From positions 1 through 41,011 of the forward strand of contig NZ_SMUS01000037.1 in the NCBI RefSeq assembly GCF_004353185.1: a stretch of DNA of 41,011 bases, read 5' to 3'. Of this stretch, positions 24,337-32,305 are shown piece after piece; the stretch's first letter is position 1; the number at the start of each line of letters is the position of its first letter. The notes under the pieces are model-generated. The model was not told the DNA's origin and ran no database searches. It saw only the letters and a list, made by a program, of their open reading frames with translations. The stretch comes from Clostridium cuniculi. GTDB lineage: Bacteria > Bacillota > Clostridia > Clostridiales > Clostridiaceae. A program made the translations under genes and the position numbers.

Positions 24337-27300
24337 TCTTTCTAAACATCATAGCTCCAGCTAAAGTAACAACTAATGCTAAAGAAATTACTACAACAGT
24401 ATCTGTTCCACCCGTTTGTGGTAATACTGGTACTGCTATTCTCTTATTCTTTAATTCTGCTTTAACTATTTGTCCATCTTCACTTATTTCAAATTCTCCA
24501 ACTTCCGTAGTTAACTCGTAACCATCTGGTGGTAATGTTTCATAGAATTTATACTTACCATACTCTAGTCCAAATTTATTTCCTTCTGCTGATGAAATAA
24601 ATTCTATAACTTGTCCTTTATTAAAGCCTTCTACACATTCAATTTGGATATGTGCCCCTTCAATAACTTCTCCAGTAGATACATCAGTCTTTTCAAACTC
24701 AAGTGTTCCTTCTATTCTCTTGTTCTTTAATTCAGCTTTGATTACTTCATTTTCTAATATTTCAAAGTATCCTACTTCTGTACTAATAACAAATCCTTCA
24801 GGAGCTATTGTTTCAGAGAATTCGTATCTACCTACTGGAAGTTTAAATCTTGTTTCTTCCTTAGTTGATACAAATTCAAAGTCTATATGACTATTTTGCT
24901 CATCTAATCCTTTGATATGGATCGTTGCACCTTCAATTAAATCTCCAGTTGATACATCAGTTTTACTAAAATCAACTTCCCCTTCTTTAACTTTGTTAGA
25001 AACTTCTAATTTAATTACTTCTTTATCTTCTAAGATTGAGAAATATAATTCTGCATCATCATTAACATTATAGTTATTAGGTGCTACAACTTCTTTCCAA
25101 TAATAGTTTCCTGCTTCTAAGTCTTCTACAACTATTTTTCCATCTTTATCTGTTGTATAGATACCTACTAACTTTTCTCCATTCCAAAGTTCAAATTCTG
25201 CTCCTTCAAGTAGTCTATTAGTATCTTCATCAACTTTAAGTAATTCAACCGATCCTCTAATCTTTTTATTAGTTACAGTTAATTCTATTGTCTTACCATT
25301 CTCTTTTATTTCAAACTTAATAGGCTCTTTATTTTCAACATAGTTCCAAAGCCCTTCAATTTCAACTGCTTCATATGTACCATATTCTAAGTCAGTTAAG
25401 TTAATTTCTCCGTTTTCATCTGTAAGCTCAATCCACTCTTGCTCTTCCATAAATCCATCAGTACAAGTTATCTTGAATTTAACGCCTTCAAGTGGTTCTT
25501 GAGTTTCTTCATCGATTTTAACTATTTTTAAATTGCCTTTAATTCTAGTATTTTCAACTTCAATAGTTGTTACTTTTCCTAAAAGCTCTATTTCTTCATA
25601 GTTAGTATCTCTATTTATAACAAAATCAATAGGCTCAATAGCGTTAAATCCTTCTGCTGGTTCAGTTTCCACTAACGAATAAATTCCTGCTTCTAAAATT
25701 TGAGGGAATACTATTTCACCGTTTTTATTAGTAGTAAATACTGTTTTCTTATAAGGAATTATTCCAAAGAACTCAGTAAACTCAACATCTTCACCAGTTT
25801 CTTTATTTACAACTTTGAACTTAGTTCCTTTAATAACTTCTTTACTTTCACTATCTGCATCATACTTTAATACTCTAAGTTTCATCTGTACTGGCTCATT
25901 TTTAATGTGTACTACTTCTATTTTTTCATTTTCAGAAATAGTTACATAATATTTCTTACCATTTAACCAGTAGTTATCTCCAACTGCAAGTTCTTGTAAA
26001 TAATATCCTCCGAAACGTAAGTCTTTAGTATAAGCAAAACCATTTACATCAGTAGTAACTGTATCTACTAAAGTATCTTTCTCTATGCCCAATACATTAT
26101 TTGCATACACACCGAAAGTAGCTCCTTCAACTGGCTTTTCAGCATCTTGAGCATCTATTTTTATAACTTGTATTTTACCTTTGATTATTTGATTTGTTGC
26201 TATAATCTCATAAGTCTTACCATTTTCCTCTATAGTCACTGGATACTTTTCATCATTTAATAAGTATCCTTCAGGTTGTGAAAACTCTGATGCGTAATAT
26301 TTACCATAAGGTACATTTTCTAATGTCGCTGTTCCATCTTCACCCGTTGTAATAGTTCCTATTTCGCTATCATCTAAAGCACTATAAAGTTTAAATGTTG
26401 CATTAGATAATCTATCGCCTGTTTCTGCATCTACTTTTGTTATCTTTACATTCCCCATAATTGGTGTTTCTTGAACCACAGGTGTATTAAATACAGGTAT
26501 CATACCACCTGCATTTTGAGTTATCTTACGTATAAATACTTCTGTACTTCTTATATATCCTTCAGGAGCTTTAGTTTCTTCTATTGTAATTAATCCTTTT
26601 GGAATTGATGGTGCTCCTGTAGCATCATAATAAAGCTCATCTCCACTTATCTTAGAAGCTTCCTCAAATCTAACGAATCCATTTTTATTTGTTCTAAACA
26701 CCCAAACTCTCTCAGGGTTTATCCCTTGTTCTGCAGGATTTTGATTTTCATTCCATTCACCTTTATAATATTTTACTGTAAATTCAGCCCCTTCTAGGGT
26801 ACCTTGTCCTGTAACTACTTCTGTACCAGTTATTGCATCAACTTTCTTCACTATCATGTTAATTGGATCTAATAATGGTATATCAGAACATCTAACAACT
26901 GCTATATTATCTGCTGTTACAGTTACTGAATAAACAGTTTCGTCTAAAGCAAATCCTGGTGGAGCTTGTAACTCTTTAACCCAATATACTCCTGCATCAA
27001 CTTCCACAATATTTGAAGTACCATCTGCATTTGTAGTTAAATCAGCAATTTTATTAGTAGCACTTGCATCTGTAAATAATCCATAAACTGCACCTTCTAA
27101 TGAATAACAATTGTTATTGTCAGTAACTTCAGGATTGCTAGATGATTTCTGTATTTGAACTTTTCCTTTTTGAATCGGATTATACTCCCAATATGCTAAA
27201 TCTTGTGTACTTCCTCCGTTTGTTTGAACTATATAAACTTTAAAACTGCTAGGTGGTGATGGTAAATTTGATACTCTATTTACAAAATTAGTTGCATTTG

Positions 27301-27943
27301 TACCACCAGTTCCTGTATAAGCTTTTGATAATCCTAACGATGTCATAACCCAACCATAATTACCAGTCATATCCGATAATTGTTCAGGTCCACCATATCC
27401 ATAATATAAAACTTTTCTAACAAGCTCATTATTATTTAAAGTTGCTTGTGATGTAGATGAGCCTTTTGCCGGAGTAGTTTGACTATGCTCTGCACAAAAA
27501 GCCATTCGTCCATCTACTTCAAACTTACCAACTGTAGATTGCCCATAACTAACCATTTCGTAATAAGTAACCGTTAATGGACTTATTCCATTTTTAATGT
27601 TAGAAGCCCAAGAATCAAGCTCTTCATTTGTAACAGTATTTACTAATATATTAGCTCCTAGCGCTTCTATATCAGCTTCACTTTTCCCTCTATAAAAGTC
27701 ATCAACTAAAAAGTAATTCTCATCTACCCAATCAAGTAAATTTAATTCCTCAGCTTTATTTTTTCTTGCTTCAATTTGTTCAGGCAATATTTTCTCGCCC
27801 TCAATATACTGACTTATAATTTTTGTTTCTTCATCAATTACTTCATTTTTAGTAATTGGTGTAGCATTTGCTGTTATTCCTATCATCAAAGTACTTGCTA
27901 AGAATGAACTTAAAATTCTTTTTATTTTTTTTAGATTTATCAC
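24323..27943 (-). CDS. LPQTG-anchored adhesin with thioester and Cna_B/SpaA repeats
   Basis: A 1206-residue surface protein: signal peptide (about 1-28), a thioester (TQXA-type) domain with C150 in RMAFCAEHSQTTP, then about nine SpaA/Cna_B-like modules from about residue 255 (each opening with K-x-D/K-x-D such as VKITKVDAETGDRLSNATF and closing with Y-E-x-x-APxGY), a sorting signal LPQTG, a membrane span and RKKKAN. Thioester domains can bind host or cell surfaces covalently, and Cna_B modules are stiffened by isopeptide bonds. The position beside transfer genes matches the cnaC adhesin of pCW3-type plasmids, and aggregation of mating cells or host attachment is likely. Start GTG 27943 after AGGGAGAG. 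Sortase must come from elsewhere. Confidence 0.9.
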   Translation of the reverse strand: MINLKKIKRILSSFLASTLMIGITANATPITKNEVIDEETKIISQYIEGEKILPEQIEARKNKAEELNLLDWVDENYFLVDDFYRGKSEADIEALGANILVNTVTNEELDSWASNIKNGISPLTVTYYEMVSYGQSTVGKFEVDGRMAFCAEHSQTTPAKGSSTSQATLNNNELVRKVLYYGYGGPEQLSDMTGNYGWVMTSLGLSKAYTGTGGTNATNFVNRVSNLPSPPSSFKVYIVQTNGGSTQDLAYWEYNPIQKGKVQIQKSSSNPEVTDNNNCYSLEGAVYGLFTDASATNKIADLTTNADGTSNIVEVDAGVYWVKELQAPPGFALDETVYSVTVTADNIAVVRCSDIPLLDPINMIVKKVDAITGTEVVTGQGTLEGAEFTVKYYKGEWNENQNPAEQGINPERVWVFRTNKNGFVRFEEASKISGDELYYDATGAPSIPKGLITIEETKAPEGYIRSTEVFIRKITQNAGGMIPVFNTPVVQETPIMGNVKITKVDAETGDRLSNATFKLYSALDDSEIGTITTGEDGTATLENVPYGKYYASEFSQPEGYLLNDEKYPVTIEENGKTYEIIATNQIIKGKIQVIKIDAQDAEKPVEGATFGVYANNVLGIEKDTLVDTVTTDVNGFAYTKDLRFGGYYLQELAVGDNYWLNGKKYYVTISENEKIEVVHIKNEPVQMKLRVLKYDADSESKEVIKGTKFKVVNKETGEDVEFTEFFGIIPYKKTVFTTNKNGEIVFPQILEAGIYSLVETEPAEGFNAIEPIDFVINRDTNYEEIELLGKVTTIEVENTRIKGNLKIVKIDEETQEPLEGVKFKITCTDGFMEEQEWIELTDENGEINLTDLEYGTYEAVEIEGLWNYVENKEPIKFEIKENGKTIELTVTNKKIRGSVELLKVDEDTNRLLEGAEFELWNGEKLVGIYTTDKDGKIVVEDLEAGNYYWKEVVAPNNYNVNDDAELYFSILEDKEVIKLEVSNKVKEGEVDFSKTDVSTGDLIEGATIHIKGLDEQNSHIDFEFVSTKEETRFKLPVGRYEFSETIAPEGFVISTEVGYFEILENEVIKAELKNKRIEGTLEFEKTDVSTGEVIEGAHIQIECVEGFNKGQVIEFISSAEGNKFGLEYGKYKFYETLPPDGYELTTEVGEFEISEDGQIVKAELKNKRIAVPVLPQTGGTDTVVVISLALVVTLAGAMMFRKKKAN

Positions 27944-27945
27944 TA

Positions 27946-28041
27946 CTATTCTCTCCCTTCATTTTCAACTTTTTCTTTACAATACTTACAAACATGGTCT
28001 CCATTTATAACAATGTCACCACACATTACACAAGTGCTCAT
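27946..28041 (-). CDS. Tiny zinc-ribbon protein (31 aa)
   Basis: ATG 28041 with GGGGGAA upstream opens MSTCVMCGDIVINGDHVCKY and CKEKVENEGRE: two CxxC pairs, a minimal zinc ribbon. Its end overlaps the adhesin ribosome site (AGGGAGAG), with two bases between stop and the adhesin GTG, so translation may be coupled. Confidence 0.6.
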   Translation of the reverse strand: MSTCVMCGDIVINGDHVCKYCKEKVENEGRE

Positions 28042-28106
28042 ATCAATTCCCCCTTCTTTCTAAATTTTAAATATATAAAAAAGCCACTTGATTTTTTCAA
28101 ATGACT

Positions 28107-28247
28107 TTAATATCTAATGCAAACTATTTTATTATTTTCTTTATTTCTAAATTTAAAATCATAGGCACTTTCTCTAACTAATTCATAATTTCTAATGTTT
28201 AATCCTTCATTATGCAGTGCAACAATATGTCTTAATCTTAGCTTCAT
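28107..28247 (-). CDS. Small basic hypothetical protein (46 aa)
   Basis: ATG 28247 is preceded by a strong AAAGGAG site and encodes MKLRLRHIVALHNEGLNIRN then YELVRESAYDFKFRNKENNK and ends VCIRY. Not recognised. It is followed by a hairpin and then the zinc-ribbon gene. Confidence 0.55.
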   Translation of the reverse strand: MKLRLRHIVALHNEGLNIRNYELVRESAYDFKFRNKENNKIVCIRY

Positions 28248-28279
28248 CTTTTATTACTCCTTTCATAAAAAGCATATAA

Positions 28280-28312
28280 AAAAGAAGCTATTTAACAATT
28301 TAATAGCTTCTC
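28280..28312. terminator. Terminator after the 28329-29138 gene
   Basis: AGAAGCTATT/AATAGCTTCT stem with T residues after it on the minus strand (28280-28312). Confidence 0.65.
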
Positions 28313-28328
28313 TTTTATATAATTTCTA

Positions 28329-29138
28329 TTATTTAGTTGCTCCACAACTATTACATTTGTATCCACTTAAAACTTTTTCTGTCCAAGCTGCTTTATCAAC
28401 AACCCATTTTTTCTCATATACTGCATCATGAGTTATTGTATTTGTGCCTGTTTGTACTTTTCTTTGTTCATTGTGCCAACCACCACAAGCATAATTACCA
28501 ATTAAAGCTTGTTCTTCTGTATGGTCATTTTCAAAGCCAGTAATATCTTTCCCACATCCATTGCATATATTTACAATCTTTGTTTCATAAACAGGTACTG
28601 TTTCAGTCCAAGCACCTTTTACTAATACATTTTCATAATGTCCTTCTTCTGCATGGTAAACATCTTTATATACTTCTACCCAACTATGAGTATGCTCATT
28701 CTTGTTTGTATTGTTGTTACTACTACTTGTAGTATCATTTTTATTTGAATTAGTTGTGCTTGTTTGAGTTGTTGTAGTAACTTTTTTGTCACTACTACTT
28801 TCAGTTGTACTTTCTTGTTTATCAATATCACTATTTTGAGCTACTTCTTGATTATTTTCTTGACTTGTACTATTTTCATCATCATGATTACAATTTTCAT
28901 CATGTATATGCTCATCTTTATTTTCTTCTACTTCTTTATCTTGATCAGTATTTTCTACAGCTAATTCTTCTTTATTATCTTCTAACTTATTTTCTATTGC
29001 TACATTTTTATTTTCTATGTTGTTATTATGTAATATCATTGTTCCAGCTACTGCTATTATTAACGCTCCAGCTACTGCTCCACTTATTGCTTGTACTTTC
29101 TTATTTTTTATAATTTCTTTTATTTTCTCAATATTCAT
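28329..29138 (-). CDS. Membrane-anchored, Thr/Ser-rich surface protein with Cys-rich domain
   Basis: ATG 29138 follows AAGGTGG. A short cytoplasmic part and one span (about 19-37, ISGAVAGALIIAVAGTMIL) lead to a long outside region: an acidic/His linker (EHIHDENCNHDD), a Ser/Thr/Asn stalk (about 105-145), then a domain with His-Thr-His and CNGCGK, CGGWH and CNSCGATK motifs, a metal-binding unit known from surface proteins of gut Firmicutes that contain HTH-W-EV repeats. Likely an extracellular, signal-anchored metal-binding protein. It sits between the adhesin cluster and regulators. Function unproven. Confidence 0.7.
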   Translation of the reverse strand: MNIEKIKEIIKNKKVQAISGAVAGALIIAVAGTMILHNNNIENKNVAIENKLEDNKEELAVENTDQDKEVEENKDEHIHDENCNHDDENSTSQENNQEVAQNSDIDKQESTTESSSDKKVTTTTQTSTTNSNKNDTTSSSNNNTNKNEHTHSWVEVYKDVYHAEEGHYENVLVKGAWTETVPVYETKIVNICNGCGKDITGFENDHTEEQALIGNYACGGWHNEQRKVQTGTNTITHDAVYEKKWVVDKAAWTEKVLSGYKCNSCGATK

Positions 29139-29305
29139 AAAAAATACCACCTTAATATAAGAATTTATTTAATTCACTTTTTTAGGGGAGATTTCTCTCC
29201 CCTATCTTTATGTATCCTTACACAGTTACCTCGAATATCTTAAAAGTAATCCCTACTCGTCAGGCCTGTCTAAATTCAAAAATATTATATCACAATATAT
29301 ATAAT
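29139..29305 (-). promoter_or_regulatory. Structured leader upstream of the 28329-29138 gene
   Basis: The segment is less AT-rich than its surroundings and contains a strong symmetric hairpin, TAGGGGAGA/TCTCCCCTA (about 29182-29204), and a GC-richer stretch around 29240-29270. It has no T tract after the hairpin in either direction. It could be a regulatory leader, but I do not match it to a known riboswitch. Confidence 0.35.
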
Positions 29306-29974
29306 CTAAATATAATATTTCTTAGGCATATCCCATGGAGCAATTTCTTTAATTTCTTTTTTCAAAATCAAATTACTCCCTTTTCTTCTATATGCACTAC
29401 TTACAAAAGTTAATAAAGCTCTATTACTTATATAGTTTCTTACTTCCTGTCCCGTTAAAATTTCTATATCTTTATTATATCTTTCTTTTTTTCTTTCATT
29501 TAATATTTTTTCCCTATTTTGTTTATGTATTTTTTCATAAAGAGATTCAAATTTATTTAATCCTACTTTTCTCTTTAAATATCTTATTATGTTATATACA
29601 TCCGCTCGACTATATCCTTCTGTAAATTCTATTTCTTTGGCTGTATATCCATCTAAATATAATTTTATTATTTCATTCTTATTATAAATAGTCCTATATC
29701 TAATTTTCATTGGAAACTCTTTTTCTTCTAGCTCACTAACATCTATACCCAATAAAATTAGTTGCTCTATTTCTTCTTTTCTTTTTATTTCTTTTACCTC
29801 TTTAAGTCGTCTTTTTATCGTGCTTTCACTACACTTGAAAAGTGATGCTATTTCAGAAATTTTATAACCTGCAACATAAAGATCATAAACTTGATTATTA
29901 CTTACCTCGACCATATCTCCCTCCAAAAGTGCGACTTTTACTAAGCTCTCTCGGATTTTACCAAGAGAGTTCAT
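29306..29974 (-). CDS. DNA-binding regulator with two HTH motifs
   Basis: Residues 24-62 (VSNNQVYDLYVAGYKISEIASLFKCSESTIKRRLKE) form a helix-turn-helix of the resolvase/sigma-4-like kind, and a second copy is seen at about 98-135 (YNKNEIIKLYLDGYTAKEIEFTEGYSRADVYNIIRYL). The C-terminal 80 residues are basic and helical. It likely binds DNA and regulates plasmid genes; pCW3 plasmids carry several such reg genes. It lies 2 bases downstream of the XRE gene, so both form an operon. Homology beyond the motifs is not recognised. Confidence 0.75.
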   Translation of the reverse strand: MNSLGKIRESLVKVALLEGDMVEVSNNQVYDLYVAGYKISEIASLFKCSESTIKRRLKEVKEIKRKEEIEQLILLGIDVSELEEKEFPMKIRYRTIYNKNEIIKLYLDGYTAKEIEFTEGYSRADVYNIIRYLKRKVGLNKFESLYEKIHKQNREKILNERKKERYNKDIEILTGQEVRNYISNRALLTFVSSAYRRKGSNLILKKEIKEIAPWDMPKKYYI

Positions 29975-29976
29975 TC

Positions 29977-30177
29977 TTACAATTTTTGGTTTTTCATTTT
30001 TTCTATATCATCTATACTGACTCCATATAATACTGATAATTTTTTAGCTTTACTCATAGTTAAATCAGTATTTCCATCTTCAAATAGATGTAATGTCTTT
30101 TGTGGTATATCCGTTAACATTGAAACCATGCTAAGAGATAATCCTTTTTTAACTCTTATTTCTTTCAAAGCACTCAT
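29977..30177 (-). CDS. XRE/Cro-family transcriptional regulator (66 aa)
   Basis: An all-HTH protein: LKEIRVKKGLSLSMVSMLTDIPQKTLHLFEDG then LTMSKAKKLSVLYGVSIDDI, the five-helix XRE fold. Its promoter (30206-30235) is close to consensus and faces the S24 repressor gene, so the pair resembles a phage-like Cro/CI switch. GGTGATAG precedes the ATG. Confidence 0.85.
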   Translation of the reverse strand: MSALKEIRVKKGLSLSMVSMLTDIPQKTLHLFEDGNTDLTMSKAKKLSVLYGVSIDDIEKMKNQKL

Positions 30178-30205
30178 ATACTATCACCTTTTCTATTTTT
30201 TCTAT

Positions 30206-30235
30206 ATTGTAACACATCTTTCTCTCTTGTGTCAA
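30206..30235 (-). promoter_or_regulatory. Promoter of the XRE-29306 operon
   Basis: On the minus strand TTGACA (30235-30230), an 18-base spacer and TACAAT (30211-30206). ACACA/TGTGT flank the spacer (30213-30232), a small inverted repeat suitable for a regulator. Confidence 0.7.
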
Positions 30236-30311
30236 TATTTCTTCTTTTTTTATTTATATTTATATCTATATAAAATTTCCTTATACATTTCATTTCTCTT
30301 AACCTATATCT

Positions 30312-30333
30312 TTTAATCAAAGTTCTGATTAAA
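30312..30333. promoter_or_regulatory. Palindromic operator ahead of the XRE-S24 gene
   Basis: TTTAATCA-aagttc-TGATTAAA is a perfect 8-bp inverted repeat 24 bases before ATG 30358 (GGAGG in between). Its position suggests autoregulation by the XRE-S24 repressor or by the divergent XRE protein. Confidence 0.6.
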
Positions 30334-30357
30334 CTATCCCTATGGAGGTTTTTTATT

Positions 30358-31392
30358 ATGGATAGTGTTTTTTCACTTAACTTAAAAAACTATAGACTTA
30401 AAAATAAATTAACATTACAAGAATTTAGTGAAAAATTGCAAATATCACGTACAGCTTTATCAGCCTACGAAAGAGGACTAAATGAACCTAGTTTATATGC
30501 TTTACTTAAAATAGCCTCAGTATTAGATTGTTCCATTGACGACCTTGTTGGTATATCAAATCCTAAAAATAAACTTGATGAAATAATCATAGATACTAAA
30601 AAAGATACTGTTGATTATCAAAAAGAATTGAAAAATAAACTAGATACTTTAAATAGCTTAATAGATAAAAATAGACGTACATTTGAAGATTTATCTAAGT
30701 CTCAGAAAAGATCTTCTCATCTTATAGATGAACTTACTATGTCTAAAAAGCGTACTGATAGAATGCTTGATGAACTTACTATGTCTAAAAAACGTAATGA
30801 TTTAATATTTGAAGAACTCAAAAGAACTATTAATAGACTTTCTAAAACTGAAGAATTATTTAAAGATGTATCATCTGAACTTATTTCTGTAATAGATGAA
30901 AACTCTTCTAAAAATGATTTTAATACTGAAGTTAGTTCTGAAATTACTCCTTCTTTATCTAATTTAAATCGTTCATCAAAGAAAAAAATTTTATCTGTCC
31001 CTTTAGTTGGCGAGGTTGCAGCTGGTATTCCTTGTTATGCTACCGAAAATATTTCCGAATATTTTAATATTAATGGAAATAAACTATGTTCTTCTAAAAA
31101 TTATTTCATACTAAAACTAAAAGGAGATAGTATGGATAAGTTATTTGATGATAAAGAATTAATTTTAGTTGAACAGACTAATTCAGCTAATAATCTTGAT
31201 TTAGTTATAGTCTTTCTTCCTAATAATGAAGAAGCTACTTTCAAACGAATTAGATTTTTACCTGATTCACAAACAGTAAATTTAATTCCTGAAAGCAATA
31301 ATCCAATTCATAAAACTCAAACTTATTCACTAAATGATTTATTTATAATTGGTAAAGTTATTGGACCTTTATCTGATTATCTTATAAATTAA
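30358..31392 (+). CDS. XRE-S24 (LexA/CI-type) repressor with coiled-coil linker
   Basis: Residues 5-65 are an XRE HTH (LKNYRLKNKLTLQEFSEKLQ, TALSAYERGLNEP). Residues 75-175 form a long coiled coil, with a near-exact 14-residue repeat (DELTMSKKR at 124-132 and 138-146) and earlier heptads. Residues 212-344 are an S24 peptidase: cleavage pair A222-G223, Ser258 in GDSM, Lys296 in ATFKR. Such repressors cut themselves when RecA filaments form, so the protein may couple plasmid functions to DNA damage, as SetR does in SXT. It is the only regulator on the plus strand here and is divergent from the XRE gene. The coiled coil is unusually long for this family. Confidence 0.9.
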   Translation: MDSVFSLNLKNYRLKNKLTLQEFSEKLQISRTALSAYERGLNEPSLYALLKIASVLDCSIDDLVGISNPKNKLDEIIIDTKKDTVDYQKELKNKLDTLNSLIDKNRRTFEDLSKSQKRSSHLIDELTMSKKRTDRMLDELTMSKKRNDLIFEELKRTINRLSKTEELFKDVSSELISVIDENSSKNDFNTEVSSEITPSLSNLNRSSKKKILSVPLVGEVAAGIPCYATENISEYFNINGNKLCSSKNYFILKLKGDSMDKLFDDKELILVEQTNSANNLDLVIVFLPNNEEATFKRIRFLPDSQTVNLIPESNNPIHKTQTYSLNDLFIIGKVIGPLSDYLIN

Positions 31393-31407
31393 ATTTTTAA
31401 GTCTATT

Positions 31408-31436
31408 AGGTAAGCTATTTTAGCTTACCTTTTTTT
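31408..31436. terminator. Convergent terminator of the S24 repressor
   Basis: AGGTAAGC (31408-31415) pairs with GCTTACCT (31423-31430) followed by six T (plus strand). It overlaps the end of the minus-strand gene at 31420 and can serve both. Confidence 0.75.
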
Positions 31437-31821
31437 CTACTAAATCTATCTTTTCAATTATATGTTTTATTCTTCTACACACAGTAGATTTACTCATATT
31501 CACTATACAAGCTATGGCTTGATATTCTTTTCTTTCTTCAAATCTTAACTTACTTATATTTCTTTCTTCTTCTGTAAGATCTGATATTATATGTTCTATA
31601 TCTGATATTTCTTTTATGATATTATCAATCTCAACATATTTTTCCGTTATTAACTTATTATTTAAATGTATTCTTCTTTTCAAATTTTCTTTTATTGAAC
31701 AACTTTCTAAATATTTTTCTAAATGTTCATTACTTTTTTCTAATTTTTCTATTTCACATTCTAATTGCTTTCTTCTTTTATCTTTTTTATAATAATTTTT
31801 CAAAATAATTTCTGCTTTCAT
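31420..31821 (-). CDS. Sigma-region-4-like regulator (133 aa)
   Basis: An N-terminal helical part with coiled coil (about 1-75) is followed by LTEEERNISKLRFEERKEYQAIACIVNMSKSTVCRRIKHI, a sigma region 4/phage-regulator (ArpU/RinA-like) HTH with the recognition helix NMSKSTVCRRI. Likely a transcription activator. Its own promoter carries the triple TGAAAC element also present before the Dam-like gene and dcm, so it may be the activator of that set and autoregulated. The -10 (31826-31831) ends 4 bases before ATG 31821, so the mRNA could be leaderless. Confidence 0.75.
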   Translation of the reverse strand: MKAEIILKNYYKKDKRRKQLECEIEKLEKSNEHLEKYLESCSIKENLKRRIHLNNKLITEKYVEIDNIIKEISDIEHIISDLTEEERNISKLRFEERKEYQAIACIVNMSKSTVCRRIKHIIEKIDLVEKKVS

Positions 31822-31849
31822 AGTTATTTTATCAAAAAAATTTCCCTCC

Positions 31850-31901
31850 GAGTTTCAAGTTTGTTTCATATCGTTGCAACTTTGTTTCATTTTGTTTCAC
31901 C
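31850..31901 (-). promoter_or_regulatory. TGAAAC-repeat promoter element A
   Basis: On the minus strand TGAAAC units lie in a row, ending TTGAAACTC, with TTGAAA (31858-31853) exactly 21 bases from TAAAAT (31831-31826). The site is larger than B and C, with an extra GTTGCAAC block. Upstream of the 31420-31821 gene. Confidence 0.75.
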
Positions 31902-31905
31902 TTTC

Positions 31906-32190
31906 CTAAAATCCACTAAATGAATCATTTATGCTATCTACTAATTCATCTATTTTACTCTTCCAATCTTCTTCTGTTGCTTTCTTCTTTACATTATTTT
32001 TTACATTCATATAAGCATTTTCTATAACTTGATTCCACATTTGCTTTATCATTTCTTTCTCTTGATAAGGCTTTAGGGTTTTACTCTCATTTTCTGTAGC
32101 CATTTCTTTTATACTTTTTGCTGCAGACTCTTCAAACAGCTCTCTATTTAATTTTTCTTCTATATAATTCTTAAACTCAATTCTTGTCAT
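31906..32190 (-). CDS. Helical hypothetical protein (94 aa)
   Basis: Not recognised. Charged, helical, cytosolic: MTRIEFKNYIEEKLNRELFE then KSIKEMATENESKTLKPYQEKEMIKQMWNQVIENAYMNV and a WKSKIDELVDSI end. It lies between the Dam-like gene and the sigma-like regulator on the same strand and may be part of the Dam transcript. Confidence 0.55.
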   Translation of the reverse strand: MTRIEFKNYIEEKLNRELFEESAAKSIKEMATENESKTLKPYQEKEMIKQMWNQVIENAYMNVKNNVKKKATEEDWKSKIDELVDSINDSFSGF

Positions 32191-32305
32191 AATCTCATTC
32201 CACCTTTTTACTTTTTATTTAATTTTATCGAACTTATGTTCTATTTTTTAAGTAAAAAATTTCCTAGTAATTTGTTATTATTAACTCTCCATACTCTTTT
32301 CTTGC

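Noticed and set aside
29256..29263. CTGACGAG on the minus strand as a hammerhead ribozyme core
   Set aside because: The required GAAA and cleavage-site elements and the three helices cannot be found around it.
29139..29305. Leader as c-di-GMP, c-di-AMP or other known riboswitch
   Set aside because: None of the conserved cores of those classes that I know is present.
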